From Avimicrobium caecorum (GTDB taxonomy: Bacteria > Bacillota > Clostridia > Oscillospirales > Ruminococcaceae), in contig CAJFNJ010000037.1 in the NCBI GenBank assembly GCA_904394705.1, positions 1-31,805 of the forward strand: 31,805 bases of DNA. The letters are read 5' to 3'. Positions 23,821-31,239 of the stretch are shown piece by piece. Numbering within the stretch: the stretch's first letter is position 1; the number at the start of each line of letters is the position of its first letter. The notes beneath the pieces were generated by a model that saw only the letters and a program-made list of their open reading frames with translations, ran no database searches and had not been told where the DNA came from. A program made the translations under genes and the position numbers.

Positions 23821-25569
23821 TCAGAACTTAGGATTGCGCTGTTTATACATCTCTGCGGCCTGCAAGGCAAACATGTCCTGATACAGCCGGTTCTCTTCCT
23901 CCTGGGTCAGCTCCACGAACTGACAGCCATAGAAGTATCCGCCCTCTGCCAGGTCGTGGATGGAGCGCTTCTCCTTGATCATGGAGTCCAGCTCCTCCCA
24001 GTACATATCACGGTACTTCACTGAAGTGATCCGCTGTGCCCAGGCCTGGAGCAGCCCCGGTACGATGTTGCTCTGGAATCCGAATTCGTCCCGCATATTG
24101 TCGGATACATAGAAGATATTCTTCTGCATATCGCCAAAATAGAAATAGGCGGTTGTATTCTGCTGGGAAATGGAGCGGAATATCATTTCCGCATCATAAT
24201 AGGTCGTATGCAGGAAGTTGTAGAACAGGCTGTCACCGTCATGGGCCAGCACCGGAACCCGGTCTGCTTCCCGGCGGCGTTCCACTCCCGGCAGCATCCG
24301 GTTCGCCGCGTAATAGTCCCGCTTGTCCTGGTACATGACCTTGTCTGCCCGGGAAATCATTGCCTCCACGCTGAACGGCTGCTCCCCGCACCAGGCATAA
24401 CCCACAGCAATATGATGCTTGGATTTATGGACTGCCGCATGCAGGTCCGATACCTTGGTCCAGAACGCCTCCTGCTCAATGTCCGGGAATACCGCCACAA
24501 ATTCATCTCCGCCGGTCCGGTAGACCCAAGGGGTGTCCAGCTCATTCCGGATCAGCTGATAGCTGTGCCGGATCAGCAGATCACCTGCGTCATGCCCCAT
24601 CGAATCATTGACCTGCTTGAGGCCGGTAATATCGCAGTATATCACGCCCATGGTCTTGCACTTGTCCGCAAAGGTATTGTGCTCAAAGAGCGCATTGCGG
24701 TTATAGGCGCCGGTGAGCGGGTCATGGAAGCTGAGTGTATTCAGATGCTTGAGCAGATCCCTGCGCCGCAGCAGCGAGATCACAAAATAGCCGATCATCT
24801 TGAGCAGCGAAGCGATCAGCCCCATCATATCCGGGTCCGGATTGTCCACGCCGAAGAAGCCCACCAGCTTGCCATCCGAAAGGATCGGTCCGGCAGCCAG
24901 CCGCTCGACCTTCTGCGGCTTGAGCACTGCATAGGCAGCGGGATACTCGGTCCGGATCTCCTCCAGATCCTTGATCATCACCAGTTCATTCTTCTCAAAG
25001 AGGTCGATCCACCAGCTGATGAACGAAATCGGAAGGTTCTGCAGGATCTCCTGCTGCGGCGCCGCAGACGGATCGCACCATTCATAGGTATTGTTGGCAG
25101 AATCGCCGTCGAGCTCAAAGATATAGACACGGTCACAGCTGAAAGTCCGTCCCACATAGGAGAGGATCTGTCCCAGAGCCGCCTCCGGACTGGCATCCGA
25201 AAAGGCCTGCTGCAGACATCCATTCAGGATGCTTTCACTCCGGGCATAGTAATAGGGAGTCTGGCAGACAACCTCCGAATCCACATCAATGGCAATCTCA
25301 ATGCGATACTTTCTGTCGTCGTAATAAAATACACTGTCCTTTATAAGAAAGCGCTTGTTCATTACCGGATTGATATGCGTCCAGGAATGGAAATGATTGG
25401 GTTCCAGTATATGATTGGTACAGAATGAACAAGGCTGGTCATATCCCCGCAGCACTTTATAGCACATCTGACCCTGGTACTGAGCATGGTTTTCAAATCC
25501 CAGCGCATTCCGCAGATGCCGGTTCATATACACAAGCTCATTGGTTTCCATATCCGAGATATAGACCAT
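23821..25569 (-). CDS. PAS-GAF-GGDEF diguanylate cyclase, frame-broken at the 5' end and with a foreign-looking tail
   Basis: A 582-residue frame. Residues 1-100 are a PAS-like sensor (LVYMNRHLRNALGF, then CYKVLRGYDQPCSFCTNHI), 110-265 a GAF-like domain, and 275-420 a GGDEF domain with an intact GGDEF at 353-357 and DPLTGAYNRNALF before it; the inhibitory RxxD site is not visible. Residues 450-540 are a second PAS-like segment that stops abruptly. Residues 541-582 (from AEGGYFYGCQFVELTQEEEN) resemble the end of a PilZ domain. The product would make c-di-GMP. The natural start is probably the ATG at 25609, with AGAGGA upstream, but a T8 tract at 25585-25592 puts it out of frame. The first start in the readable frame, the ATG at 25569, has no good ribosome binding site. 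Confidence 0.82.
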   Translation of the reverse strand: MVYISDMETNELVYMNRHLRNALGFENHAQYQGQMCYKVLRGYDQPCSFCTNHILEPNHFHSWTHINPVMNKRFLIKDSVFYYDDRKYRIEIAIDVDSEVVCQTPYYYARSESILNGCLQQAFSDASPEAALGQILSYVGRTFSCDRVYIFELDGDSANNTYEWCDPSAAPQQEILQNLPISFISWWIDLFEKNELVMIKDLEEIRTEYPAAYAVLKPQKVERLAAGPILSDGKLVGFFGVDNPDPDMMGLIASLLKMIGYFVISLLRRRDLLKHLNTLSFHDPLTGAYNRNALFEHNTFADKCKTMGVIYCDITGLKQVNDSMGHDAGDLLIRHSYQLIRNELDTPWVYRTGGDEFVAVFPDIEQEAFWTKVSDLHAAVHKSKHHIAVGYAWCGEQPFSVEAMISRADKVMYQDKRDYYAANRMLPGVERRREADRVPVLAHDGDSLFYNFLHTTYYDAEMIFRSISQQNTTAYFYFGDMQKNIFYVSDNMRDEFGFQSNIVPGLLQAWAQRITSVKYRDMYWEELDSMIKEKRSIHDLAEGGYFYGCQFVELTQEEENRLYQDMFALQAAEMYKQRNPKF

Positions 25570-25584
25570 CTCGTCCAGGTCCTC

Positions 25585-25592
25585 AAAAAAAA
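25585..25592 (-). repeat. T8 homopolymer breaking the cyclase reading frame
   Basis: On the minus strand, ATG at 25609 begins MEYLLNFF; with seven Ts the frame would run on as EDLDEMVYISDMETNELVYM into the PAS domain. With the eight Ts present it shifts and is lost. The site lies about six codons into the gene, the usual position of a phase-variable tract, but it could equally be a sequencing error or a decay mutation. Confidence 0.65.
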
Positions 25593-25717
25593 TTCAGTAA
25601 ATATTCCATCTATCCGTCCTCTTTCCAAACAGCTTTGCAATTCCTTGATCCTCAAAATATCTGTACGACTTGCACACAATTTTACTGTGTGTAATTGCCG
25701 AATATTGATTATATTTT

Positions 25718-25747
25718 ATTATATCATTGAACTTTTCCTTTTGACAA
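25718..25747 (-). promoter_or_regulatory. Promoter of the diguanylate cyclase gene
   Basis: On the minus strand TTGTCA (25742-25747), an 18-base spacer and TATAAT (25718-25723) with an extended TG. The leader to the ATG at 25609 is about 100 bases. An intact promoter suggests that the gene was functional recently. Confidence 0.7.
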
Positions 25748-25956
25748 GACAAAATTCATAAATACATCTAAGCAAAATTTTAGGATTATAGACATCTCCA
25801 CAATGCGCTGCTGAAAATATAGCACAAAAGCACCAAAAAGTACGCAGACAAGCCATTTTTCGCGCCATGATCCATCGGTGGTACATACAGAAATTCATTC
25901 CGGATTTACAGCCTCGGGAGCACGACAAAACAGCAAAAGCTTATCTATGAGCACAG

Positions 25957-25992
25957 AAAAACGCTCCCCCGGCAAAATCCAGGGAAGCGTTC
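25957..25992 (-). terminator. Terminator downstream of the Imm5-like gene
   Basis: AACGCT with AGCGTT and inner CCC/GGG pairs form a long interrupted stem followed on the minus strand by TTTTTC. It lies about 130 bases beyond the stop at 26121. Confidence 0.65.
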
Positions 25993-26120
25993 GACAGATT
26001 TCGACTAAAAATTCACAAATTCTGCATATCTATTCGTGCCGGATCAGTGGTTTTCTGCACCGCCGGACAGGGCTGGCCCTTCTCCGGAACAGAACCGCAG
26101 ACAGCTTTTGGCGGATGCAC

Positions 26121-27722
26121 TTATACGCGCCGGGGAATGGGCAGAAGGTCACAGAGCAGGCCGTTATCCCGCAGTTTCTTCTGTGCAGCCAGTGCCTGGG
26201 GCCGGGTCAGCCCCGAAAGTCGGCTGCGCAGCTCCTCCCAGGACATCCGCACAACCTCCCGGTCAGAACAGCCCAGAACCTCGCCCAGAGCCGCACACTG
26301 GTTCTCATGGAGCAGCTTGGCTTTGACCGCTGCCTCCGCATTCCGGTCAAACCGCACCATAAACCGGGACCGGAGGATCACACGGGTCAGGGCTCCGTTT
26401 CCGTTCCGCTCACAGCGCACCCAGTGGCGATCCATAGTCAGCAGAAGCGTGCCATCCTCCTCCGTCTGCACCCGGTCCGGATAACAGCGGCAGTACTCCT
26501 CCAGGGTGTGGTTCTGGAAATAGACATAGGGCCCAAAGGCGGCCAGGTGGATCTCCATCTCCTCCATCTCCGGATCGATCCAGCGGATTCCCTGAATGTC
26601 AGGGGGAATGAGCTGGCAGTGATGATAATCGGTCTGCTCATTGAGGCTGGTAAAGGATTCTCCTATGTTATAGGAATTGACCCTCCGGCGTTTCAGCTCC
26701 TCCAGGAATTCCTTCGGGCGTCCGGGTACTGCCAGATAGCGCTTCCAGGTTGCCTTGACATTGATGGATTCCTCCTCGATGATCCGACAGTTGGCATCCG
26801 GATGATCGGAGCAGCTCAGCCATGGGATTTTTACCAAGAGCCGGATTGCCGGGTCATTATTCGGGAACGCATCATCCAGGTAGTTGCCGCCGTACCAGAA
26901 CTTTGGATGGGTGATCTCAGCGCCGCACTCCGGACATCTTGCTTTCATGGAGCGCTTGACAGTCCAGATCACATAGCAGTGATCCCGTGCCTGCCAGGCA
27001 CAGTACAGTAATTCCCCCAGCCCCATATACCGGACAAAGTCCTCCAGATCGGCCTGTTCCGGCACCGGACGGGGCGGCTCCTGCTGTTCCTGGAAACGGC
27101 GGATCTCCTTTTTAGGGAAGCGATACCCCTCTTCCCCCAGCAGTGCTGCCGCCTGTTCCAGATACCAGGCCCAGAACTTCATTTCTTCCACACGCTGTTT
27201 TCCGGTGCTGGCGTCCTCGTCCCGGCCCGCCCAGGCTACTGCCGCACACCAGGCGGCGTCCCAGTCGTAGAAATCGAGGTCTTCCTCGCTGCACCCGATG
27301 CGGTCAGGGTTCAGAAGCGGCTCATCATAGAGGGCAGTCACTGCCCCGCTCCAGGCTGCCAGCGCCGCCAGCGGAGCATTGCTGTACCGCTCCTCATCTA
27401 TCAGGGGCATGAAGTCAGTTTTCGACAGGAGCTGATCCAGCTCTTCTGCTGTGCATTTTCCCTCCAGATAGGCACTGATCTTCCGCAGCAGAGCCTGGGG
27501 ACGCTTATCCTCGGCATCATAGGCGCTCCACACTCTGGATACCTTTTTCCCGCAGGCCAGAGCGAGCTGTGCCCGCTTTCTCACCGCCTCGGTGAGCGGC
27601 CCGGGGTGCTGTTCGTTCACCTCCGCCGGGCCCAGAGCCAGCCAGAGCTGCTGCCGGGCCGCAACACTCAGGCTCCCTGTCTCGGAAATCTCCTTTTGGG
27701 CTTTTTCTATGATGGTCAGCAT
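26121..27722 (-). CDS. Imm5-like protein with a large uncharacterised C-terminal region
   Basis: A 533-residue soluble protein. The first 200 residues resemble the Imm5 immunity-protein family of polymorphic toxin systems: an N-terminal helical start (IIEKAQKEISETG), an AWSGAVTALYDEP segment, a YDWDAAWCAAVAWAG segment near 152-166 and EMKFWAWYLEQA near 180-191. Residues 230-533 are not recognised. They hold a possible zinc site, C-P-E-C-G at 263-267 with further cysteines near 304 and 312, and end in a helical SRLSGLTRPQALAAQKKLRD stretch. The start is the ATG at 27722, because GGAGGGG lies six bases upstream and overlaps the longer frame's start at 27737. No toxin gene is next to it. Imm5 proteins are normally about 200 residues, so this is an unusual, much longer form. 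The function is unknown. Confidence 0.65.
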   Translation of the reverse strand: MLTIIEKAQKEISETGSLSVAARQQLWLALGPAEVNEQHPGPLTEAVRKRAQLALACGKKVSRVWSAYDAEDKRPQALLRKISAYLEGKCTAEELDQLLSKTDFMPLIDEERYSNAPLAALAAWSGAVTALYDEPLLNPDRIGCSEEDLDFYDWDAAWCAAVAWAGRDEDASTGKQRVEEMKFWAWYLEQAAALLGEEGYRFPKKEIRRFQEQQEPPRPVPEQADLEDFVRYMGLGELLYCAWQARDHCYVIWTVKRSMKARCPECGAEITHPKFWYGGNYLDDAFPNNDPAIRLLVKIPWLSCSDHPDANCRIIEEESINVKATWKRYLAVPGRPKEFLEELKRRRVNSYNIGESFTSLNEQTDYHHCQLIPPDIQGIRWIDPEMEEMEIHLAAFGPYVYFQNHTLEEYCRCYPDRVQTEEDGTLLLTMDRHWVRCERNGNGALTRVILRSRFMVRFDRNAEAAVKAKLLHENQCAALGEVLGCSDREVVRMSWEELRSRLSGLTRPQALAAQKKLRDNGLLCDLLPIPRRV

Positions 27723-27794
27723 ACCTTTCCCCTCCATGATTCACTGCGCTTCCACTGACTTTACGTCCGGCTTCCGTCTCTCTGCTATAAGAAA

Positions 27795-27803
27795 AGTATA
27801 GCA
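27795..27803 (-). promoter_or_regulatory. Extended -10 promoter for the Imm5-like gene
   Basis: On the minus strand TGCTATACT is an extended -10. The corresponding -35 position reads TGGAAA, a poor match. The leader is about 65 bases. Confidence 0.45.
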
Positions 27804-27860
27804 TATCCCCCTCCCATTTTCCATGGCTTCTCCGCACTCTCCTTTTCGAAGAACAGACGC

Positions 27861-27886
27861 AAAAAAGGCGCCCTGCCGGACGCCTT
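27861..27886 (-). terminator. Rho-independent terminator after the serine hydrolase gene
   Basis: AAGGCG and CGCCTT with inner CC/GG pairs form the stem, followed on the minus strand by TTTT. It lies about 50 bases past the stop at 27935. Confidence 0.75.
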
Positions 27887-27934
27887 CTGCTGCTTGATAT
27901 ACGCAAAATATGTGCGGGATGCTCTTTTGCCATG

Positions 27935-29095
27935 CTATGCCCCCATATAGGCATTGAGGACATAGTCGGTGAAGTAGGCGCGGGGCGTGTAGGAGCTCTG
28001 ACAGCTGCTGGTGATGACCGTTACCATCTGAAGCTCCGGCACCACATAGATAAACTGCCCTGCATGCCCGAACGCGAAATAGGTGTCATGACTGGCTGCC
28101 GGATAGGGTGTGGCGTAGGTTCCATATTCCCCGGCGGTATGGGTGCGCACCCACCACTGGTAGCCATAGGCCCCTGTGGCATCGTCAGGCCCGCCATTCT
28201 GCCGGGAAGTGGACTCCTCCACCCAGTCTGCGGGAACCAGCTGCTGCCCATTCCATGTGCCGCCGTTCAGATAAAGCTGCCCGAATCTGGCAGCATCCCG
28301 GGAGGTGATGACAAGTCCATTGCCTCCATCGGCAATCCCCTGCGGATCGGTGTTCCAATAGGCCTCCTCACTGATTTCCATGGGGTCAAACAACCGGGTG
28401 CGGCAATACTCCTCCTGGGTCATGCCGGTGGCTGACTGCAATACTGCCGAGAGCAGATGGGTATTGCCGGTGCTGTAATTAAAGACTGTTCCGGGATCGT
28501 GGATCAGGGCCCGGCTCAGAATATAGTCCACCCAGTTATCCGCAGAGCGGAACTCGGTCCAATTGCTGTACCCGCTGCCCCATTCATACCATTCCAGGCC
28601 AGAGGTCTGGGTCAGCAGATGCCGCAGCGTCAGGTCGTGCTTCCGGGTGTCCTCCTGTTCCAGCACCTCTGGGAGATAATCAGAGACCCGGTCGTCTACT
28701 CCGTCGATGTATCCCTCGTCGATTGCAATGCCGATCAGCGCCCCGGTAAAGGATTTGGAGGCCGAGTACAGCTCAAAAAGACTGTTCTCATCGTAGCCGT
28801 CCCCATAGTACTCGTCGATGATGACCCCATCCTTGACAGTTACCATCGTATGGATGCCGCTGCCGGGCAATGCCTGATGCAGGGCCTCGAACACCTCCGG
28901 GTCCATCTGATGGTTCTCCGGGGAATCGAACTGCCAGCTGTTGTCCTGCTCAGGGGTCTCCGGAGCCGCTTGAGCAGACGATTCCTCCGGGCTCTGTGCG
29001 GTGGACTCCGGCTCAGATCCAGACTGAGCGGTGCCACAGGCAGTCAGGGAGAGCAGCAGCGCCAAAATCATAAGGAACGGCAGGAACTTTTTCAT
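27935..29095 (-). CDS. Beta-lactamase-fold serine hydrolase lipoprotein
   Basis: A 386-residue exported lipoprotein of the class C beta-lactamase/DD-peptidase/esterase superfamily (Beta-lactamase PF00144 type). The N-terminus has a KK start, a hydrophobic core and the lipobox LTAC-G, then a low-complexity linker rich in S, E and A up to about residue 50. The catalytic S-x-x-K motif is SASKS in LFELYSASKSFTGALIGIA; the tyrosine motif is in FNYSTGNTHLLSAVLQ; and FGHAGQFIYVVPE holds the third, H-x-G-like motif. Nothing marks it as an antibiotic-destroying enzyme; most such proteins are esterases or cell-wall peptidases of unknown substrate. The start is the ATG at 29095 with AGGAG eight bases upstream, not the TTG at 29101. 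Confidence 0.9.
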   Translation of the reverse strand: MKKFLPFLMILALLLSLTACGTAQSGSEPESTAQSPEESSAQAAPETPEQDNSWQFDSPENHQMDPEVFEALHQALPGSGIHTMVTVKDGVIIDEYYGDGYDENSLFELYSASKSFTGALIGIAIDEGYIDGVDDRVSDYLPEVLEQEDTRKHDLTLRHLLTQTSGLEWYEWGSGYSNWTEFRSADNWVDYILSRALIHDPGTVFNYSTGNTHLLSAVLQSATGMTQEEYCRTRLFDPMEISEEAYWNTDPQGIADGGNGLVITSRDAARFGQLYLNGGTWNGQQLVPADWVEESTSRQNGGPDDATGAYGYQWWVRTHTAGEYGTYATPYPAASHDTYFAFGHAGQFIYVVPELQMVTVITSSCQSSYTPRAYFTDYVLNAYMGA

Positions 29096-29265
29096 GGGCA
29101 AAACTCCTTGTTATCTTAAAACACCGCCAGAGGCCAGTCTGTCATATAGTTCATGGCGGCGGAAAGCGGATGTCTTCTGACCTTTGGAAATCGGCTTTTC
29201 CAGGCAGAAACTATCCGGAAAAGAGCCGATTCCCCAGGTACCGGAAATGACTGTACTTCGTCTGC

Positions 29266-29748
29266 TCAGATTCCAAGCTCCGAGAGCCATTCCCGGATCG
29301 CAGATTCCTGGAGCCTGCCATTCAGAAGGCGTCCCTCCCGGATCACTGCCGAGGAAGCCACACTGCGCTTCAGGTCCTGGGCTGTATTGCCGAATCCGCT
29401 GCCGCCCGAAGTGGCAAACAGGATGATGGTCTTACCTGCGAAATCATGGCTTTCCAGGAATGTGTTGATAATCGTGGGCGCTGTATACCACCAGATCGGG
29501 AAGCCCAGCAGCACGGTGTCATACTCCTGGAGATTCACCGGATGATCTGCCAGAGCGGGACGGGAGTTTTTATCCCGCATTTCCCGGGAACTGCGGGAGT
29601 TTTTATCCCGCCAGTTGAGATCCGCCGCAGTATAGGGCTCTGCCGGGCAGATCTCATAGAGATCTGCTCCTGCGGTTCTGGCTATCAGTTCAGCTGCGTT
29701 CCGGGTCACGCCGCTGGCACTGAAATATGCAACCAATGTCTTTGCCAT
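29266..29748 (-). CDS. Flavodoxin
   Basis: A 160-residue flavodoxin of the Gram-positive NAD(P)H-oxidoreductase-like type. LVAYFSASGVTRNAAELIA is the FMN phosphate-binding loop, EICPAEPYTAADLNW and a DKNSR-x-x-x-E-M-R-DKNSRPAL stretch follow as in this subfamily, and YDTVLLGFPIWWYTAPTIIN with IILFATSGGSGFG are the flavin-ring loops. It would be a soluble FMN electron carrier or reductase. AAGGAG lies 12 bases before the ATG, slightly long spacing. A TATAAT box at 29835-29840 (minus strand) may be its promoter. At DNA level it contains an exact 18-base direct repeat (29561-29578 and 29594-29611) encoding the two DKNSR copies. The serine hydrolase gene lies 170 bases downstream. Confidence 0.9.
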   Translation of the reverse strand: MAKTLVAYFSASGVTRNAAELIARTAGADLYEICPAEPYTAADLNWRDKNSRSSREMRDKNSRPALADHPVNLQEYDTVLLGFPIWWYTAPTIINTFLESHDFAGKTIILFATSGGSGFGNTAQDLKRSVASSAVIREGRLLNGRLQESAIREWLSELGI

Positions 29749-30065
29749 GGTTCATCATTCTCCTTTCACTCACGCAAAACCCTGAGCCTTTTAGAGCTCA
29801 TTTTCTCTTCAATCAACAGCATATCGCAGTCAGAATTATATGTCGAATACCTATTCTTCATTATAAATCATGCCTTTTGAGCATGATAAAAGGTGCTGTA
29901 CCAAAAGGCTGGCATCTTAAACCTCCTCCCCGCTATGGGGCAGAACCATTATCTTTAATGCCTCACACGCAGAATCGGCTAATACAAGTTATTCGCCAGT
30001 ACACACTGCAAAAGCTAGCCTCTCACATGCTTTTGGGGTAGCGACATGTACAAACCCGCGCAAAG

Positions 30066-30100
30066 AAAAAGAGCCTGGAACGCAAATTGCGTCCAGACTC
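30066..30100 (-). terminator. Minus-strand terminator without an adjacent gene
   Basis: GAG, CTGG and ACGCA pair with TGCGT, CCAG and CTC around a 3-base loop, with single-base bulges, followed by TTTTTCTTT. The nearest upstream minus-strand gene ends at 30374, beyond another terminator. Confidence 0.6.
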
Positions 30101-30168
30101 AGTCTGTGGATAACCTGGTCAGTTTAGATCGACATTTGTATCAGCCCTACAAAAAGGGAAGGGGCGTT

Positions 30169-30257
30169 TGTGGGGGAACCGCAGGTTCCTACCACATTAG
30201 AGTGAAGCGTCAGCGAAACGGAAAACCCGCCGCAGCGGTCGGCTTCCGCCGGAAGCC
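30169..30257. repeat. Palindromic intergenic element sharing a motif with 10454-10472
   Basis: A hairpin with outer TGTGG/CCACA and inner GGAACC/GGTTCC arms (30169-30196) is followed by TGAAGCGTCAGCGAAACGG (30203-30221), which matches 16 of 19 bases of 10454-10472, and by the hairpin GGCTTCC-GCC-GGAAGCC (30241-30257). The shared motif beside hairpins suggests a dispersed repeat family. Confidence 0.5.
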
Positions 30258-30263
30258 GCTCCA

Positions 30264-30303
30264 CCAAAAGAAAAAGCACCCTTCCGGGTGCTTTTTCTTT
30301 TGG
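30264..30303. terminator. Strong bidirectional terminator
   Basis: A perfect 18-base stem (CCAAAAGAAAAAGCACCC and its complement) with a TTCC loop and T/A-rich outer arms works on either strand. Confidence 0.85.
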
Positions 30304-30325
30304 CAAATGACCCTAATTGTGATAC

Positions 30326-30377
30326 AAATGAACCCCCTTTGGCGTTAGGGGGTTCATTTTGCTCAAAGGGGGTTCAT
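30326..30377. repeat. Mutually exclusive hairpins at the end of the orphan membrane gene
   Basis: AAATGAACCCCC (30326-30337) can pair with GGGGGTTCATTT (30348-30359). The overlapping ATGAACCCCCTTT (30328-30340) can instead pair with AAAGGGGGTTCAT (30365-30377). Read on the minus strand, two alternative 5' arms compete for one 3' arm, the first arm covering the stop codon of the gene at 30374. Confidence 0.6.
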
Positions 30378-31102
30378 ATGATTTTTGGAATCCCTGTTGT
30401 TAGTTCATCTTCATCATATCCCATTTTTAATTCTTTTCGGAAGAAATTATATTCCTGCACAATACAACAGACCATTTCTCTAATTAAGCGGAACTCTTCC
30501 TCATCTGCCGTATTTTTGCAAGACGCATTCTTTACATCAGGATTTCCAGAATAATAATAGTAAGAAAACCGATAGGAAATAGCCAATTTTAATAACCGCT
30601 GTGTTGCATACTCAGCATTCTGAATAATATACTCACAAAGTTGTTTTTTGTTAAAATCCGATATAGGCGTGTTAATGGATTCTTCGTTTTGGGTTGCTTT
30701 TAATGGCTGACCTTCACCAAACGTAAATGTTTGCGTAACCTTGTGAGTCGGAGATATCTCGATAAACGGAGCTTCTTCAAAAGGAATATCCTTGCCATCA
30801 CTCAGTTTTATAAACTTTCTTACATACTCTGACTGGATAATAATACCATACAATTTACTGTATAACTCAGCATACTGCTTATAATAAAAGTCATATTTGA
30901 AATGAACATCAGAAGTAAAAAGTTCAAAGCTCTCCTTAAATTCCTTTTGTACCTCTTCCGTTTTGCGTGTAATATCCTCAATATCTTCTTTAGTCGCCAA
31001 ATTTTTGCCTTTTTCGTTGAAATAAGACGGGAGATAATGCTTAATATAAAGGCCAAGAAGAAAAACGAACAGAGCAACTAATAAAATTGTAATCCAGTCC
31101 AT
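30374..31102 (-). CDS. Membrane-anchored protein of unknown function, AT-rich
   Basis: A 242-residue protein with one N-terminal membrane helix (ITILLVALFVFLLGLYI) and a large cytoplasmic part. After the helix comes NEKGKNLATKEDIEDITRKT, a motif I remember from many small membrane-anchored proteins in accessory regions, followed by a predicted coiled coil (EEVQKEFKESFELF). The rest is helical, tyrosine-rich (FSYYYYSGNPDV) and not recognised. The gene is distinctly more AT-rich than its neighbours and lies next to a large serine recombinase, both pointing to horizontal transfer. GAGGGAAA precedes the ATG, and TGCTATAAT (minus strand, 31154-31162) is a good extended -10. Proteins of this appearance occur in defence islands, but no partner gene is visible here, so no function is assigned. 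Confidence 0.72.
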   Translation of the reverse strand: MDWITILLVALFVFLLGLYIKHYLPSYFNEKGKNLATKEDIEDITRKTEEVQKEFKESFELFTSDVHFKYDFYYKQYAELYSKLYGIIIQSEYVRKFIKLSDGKDIPFEEAPFIEISPTHKVTQTFTFGEGQPLKATQNEESINTPISDFNKKQLCEYIIQNAEYATQRLLKLAISYRFSYYYYSGNPDVKNASCKNTADEEEFRLIREMVCCIVQEYNFFRKELKMGYDEDELTTGIPKII

Positions 31103-31153
31103 AAATGATTTCCCTCACCGATGCCAGGCAGATATACACTTTCTTTGGAAAAT

Positions 31154-31162
31154 ATTATAGCA
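31154..31162 (-). promoter_or_regulatory. Extended -10 promoter for the orphan membrane gene
   Basis: TGCTATAAT on the minus strand, about 50 bases before the ATG at 31102. No good -35 is seen, as is common for extended -10 promoters. Confidence 0.55.
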
Positions 31163-31196
31163 TACCTGGTCAGAAAATTCTACTATTACAGTACAG

Positions 31197-31233
31197 AGAA
31201 AAAGCAGGTGCTCCCGTTGGAAACACCCGCTTT
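31197..31233 (-). terminator. Terminator after the serine recombinase gene
   Basis: AAGCGGGTG and CACCTGCTT (one G-T wobble) form the stem, followed by TTT on the minus strand, seven bases after the recombinase stop. Confidence 0.65.
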
Positions 31234-31239
31234 GAATAA

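Larger units (their letters stand above)
25610..26120. other. Intergenic stretch between cyclase and Imm5-like genes
   Basis: No gene is supported here. Bases 25610-25760 hold the cyclase ribosome binding site, leader and promoter; the leader includes a CACAC/GTGTG inverted repeat around 25669-25694. Bases 25760-25950 are mixed sequence without recognisable content. A minus-strand terminator lies at 25957-25992, and 25993-26120 is GC-rich without a credible frame. Confidence 0.6.
29749..30373. other. Hairpin-rich intergenic stretch
   Basis: No gene is supported. It contains a minus-strand terminator (30066-30100), a palindrome at 30169-30196, a GGCTTCC/GGAAGCC hairpin at 30241-30257, a strong bidirectional terminator at 30264-30303 and a repeated-arm hairpin at 30326-30377. 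Bases 29880-30060 hold short CCCC/GGGG and other weak stems only. The terminator at 30066-30100 with no minus-strand gene between it and the one at 30264 hints at a small RNA of about 150 bases. Confidence 0.5.

Noticed and set aside
27935..29095. Antibiotic-resistance beta-lactamase
   Set aside because: Only the general serine beta-lactamase fold motifs are present. The lipoprotein form and motif variants fit esterase or peptidase relatives, and nothing shows resistance.
29561..29611. Duplicated DKNSR peptide as evidence of a recent insertion in the flavodoxin
   Set aside because: The doubled motif is, as I remember, normal in this flavodoxin subfamily and the total length is usual. Only the DNA-level identity is kept as a finding.
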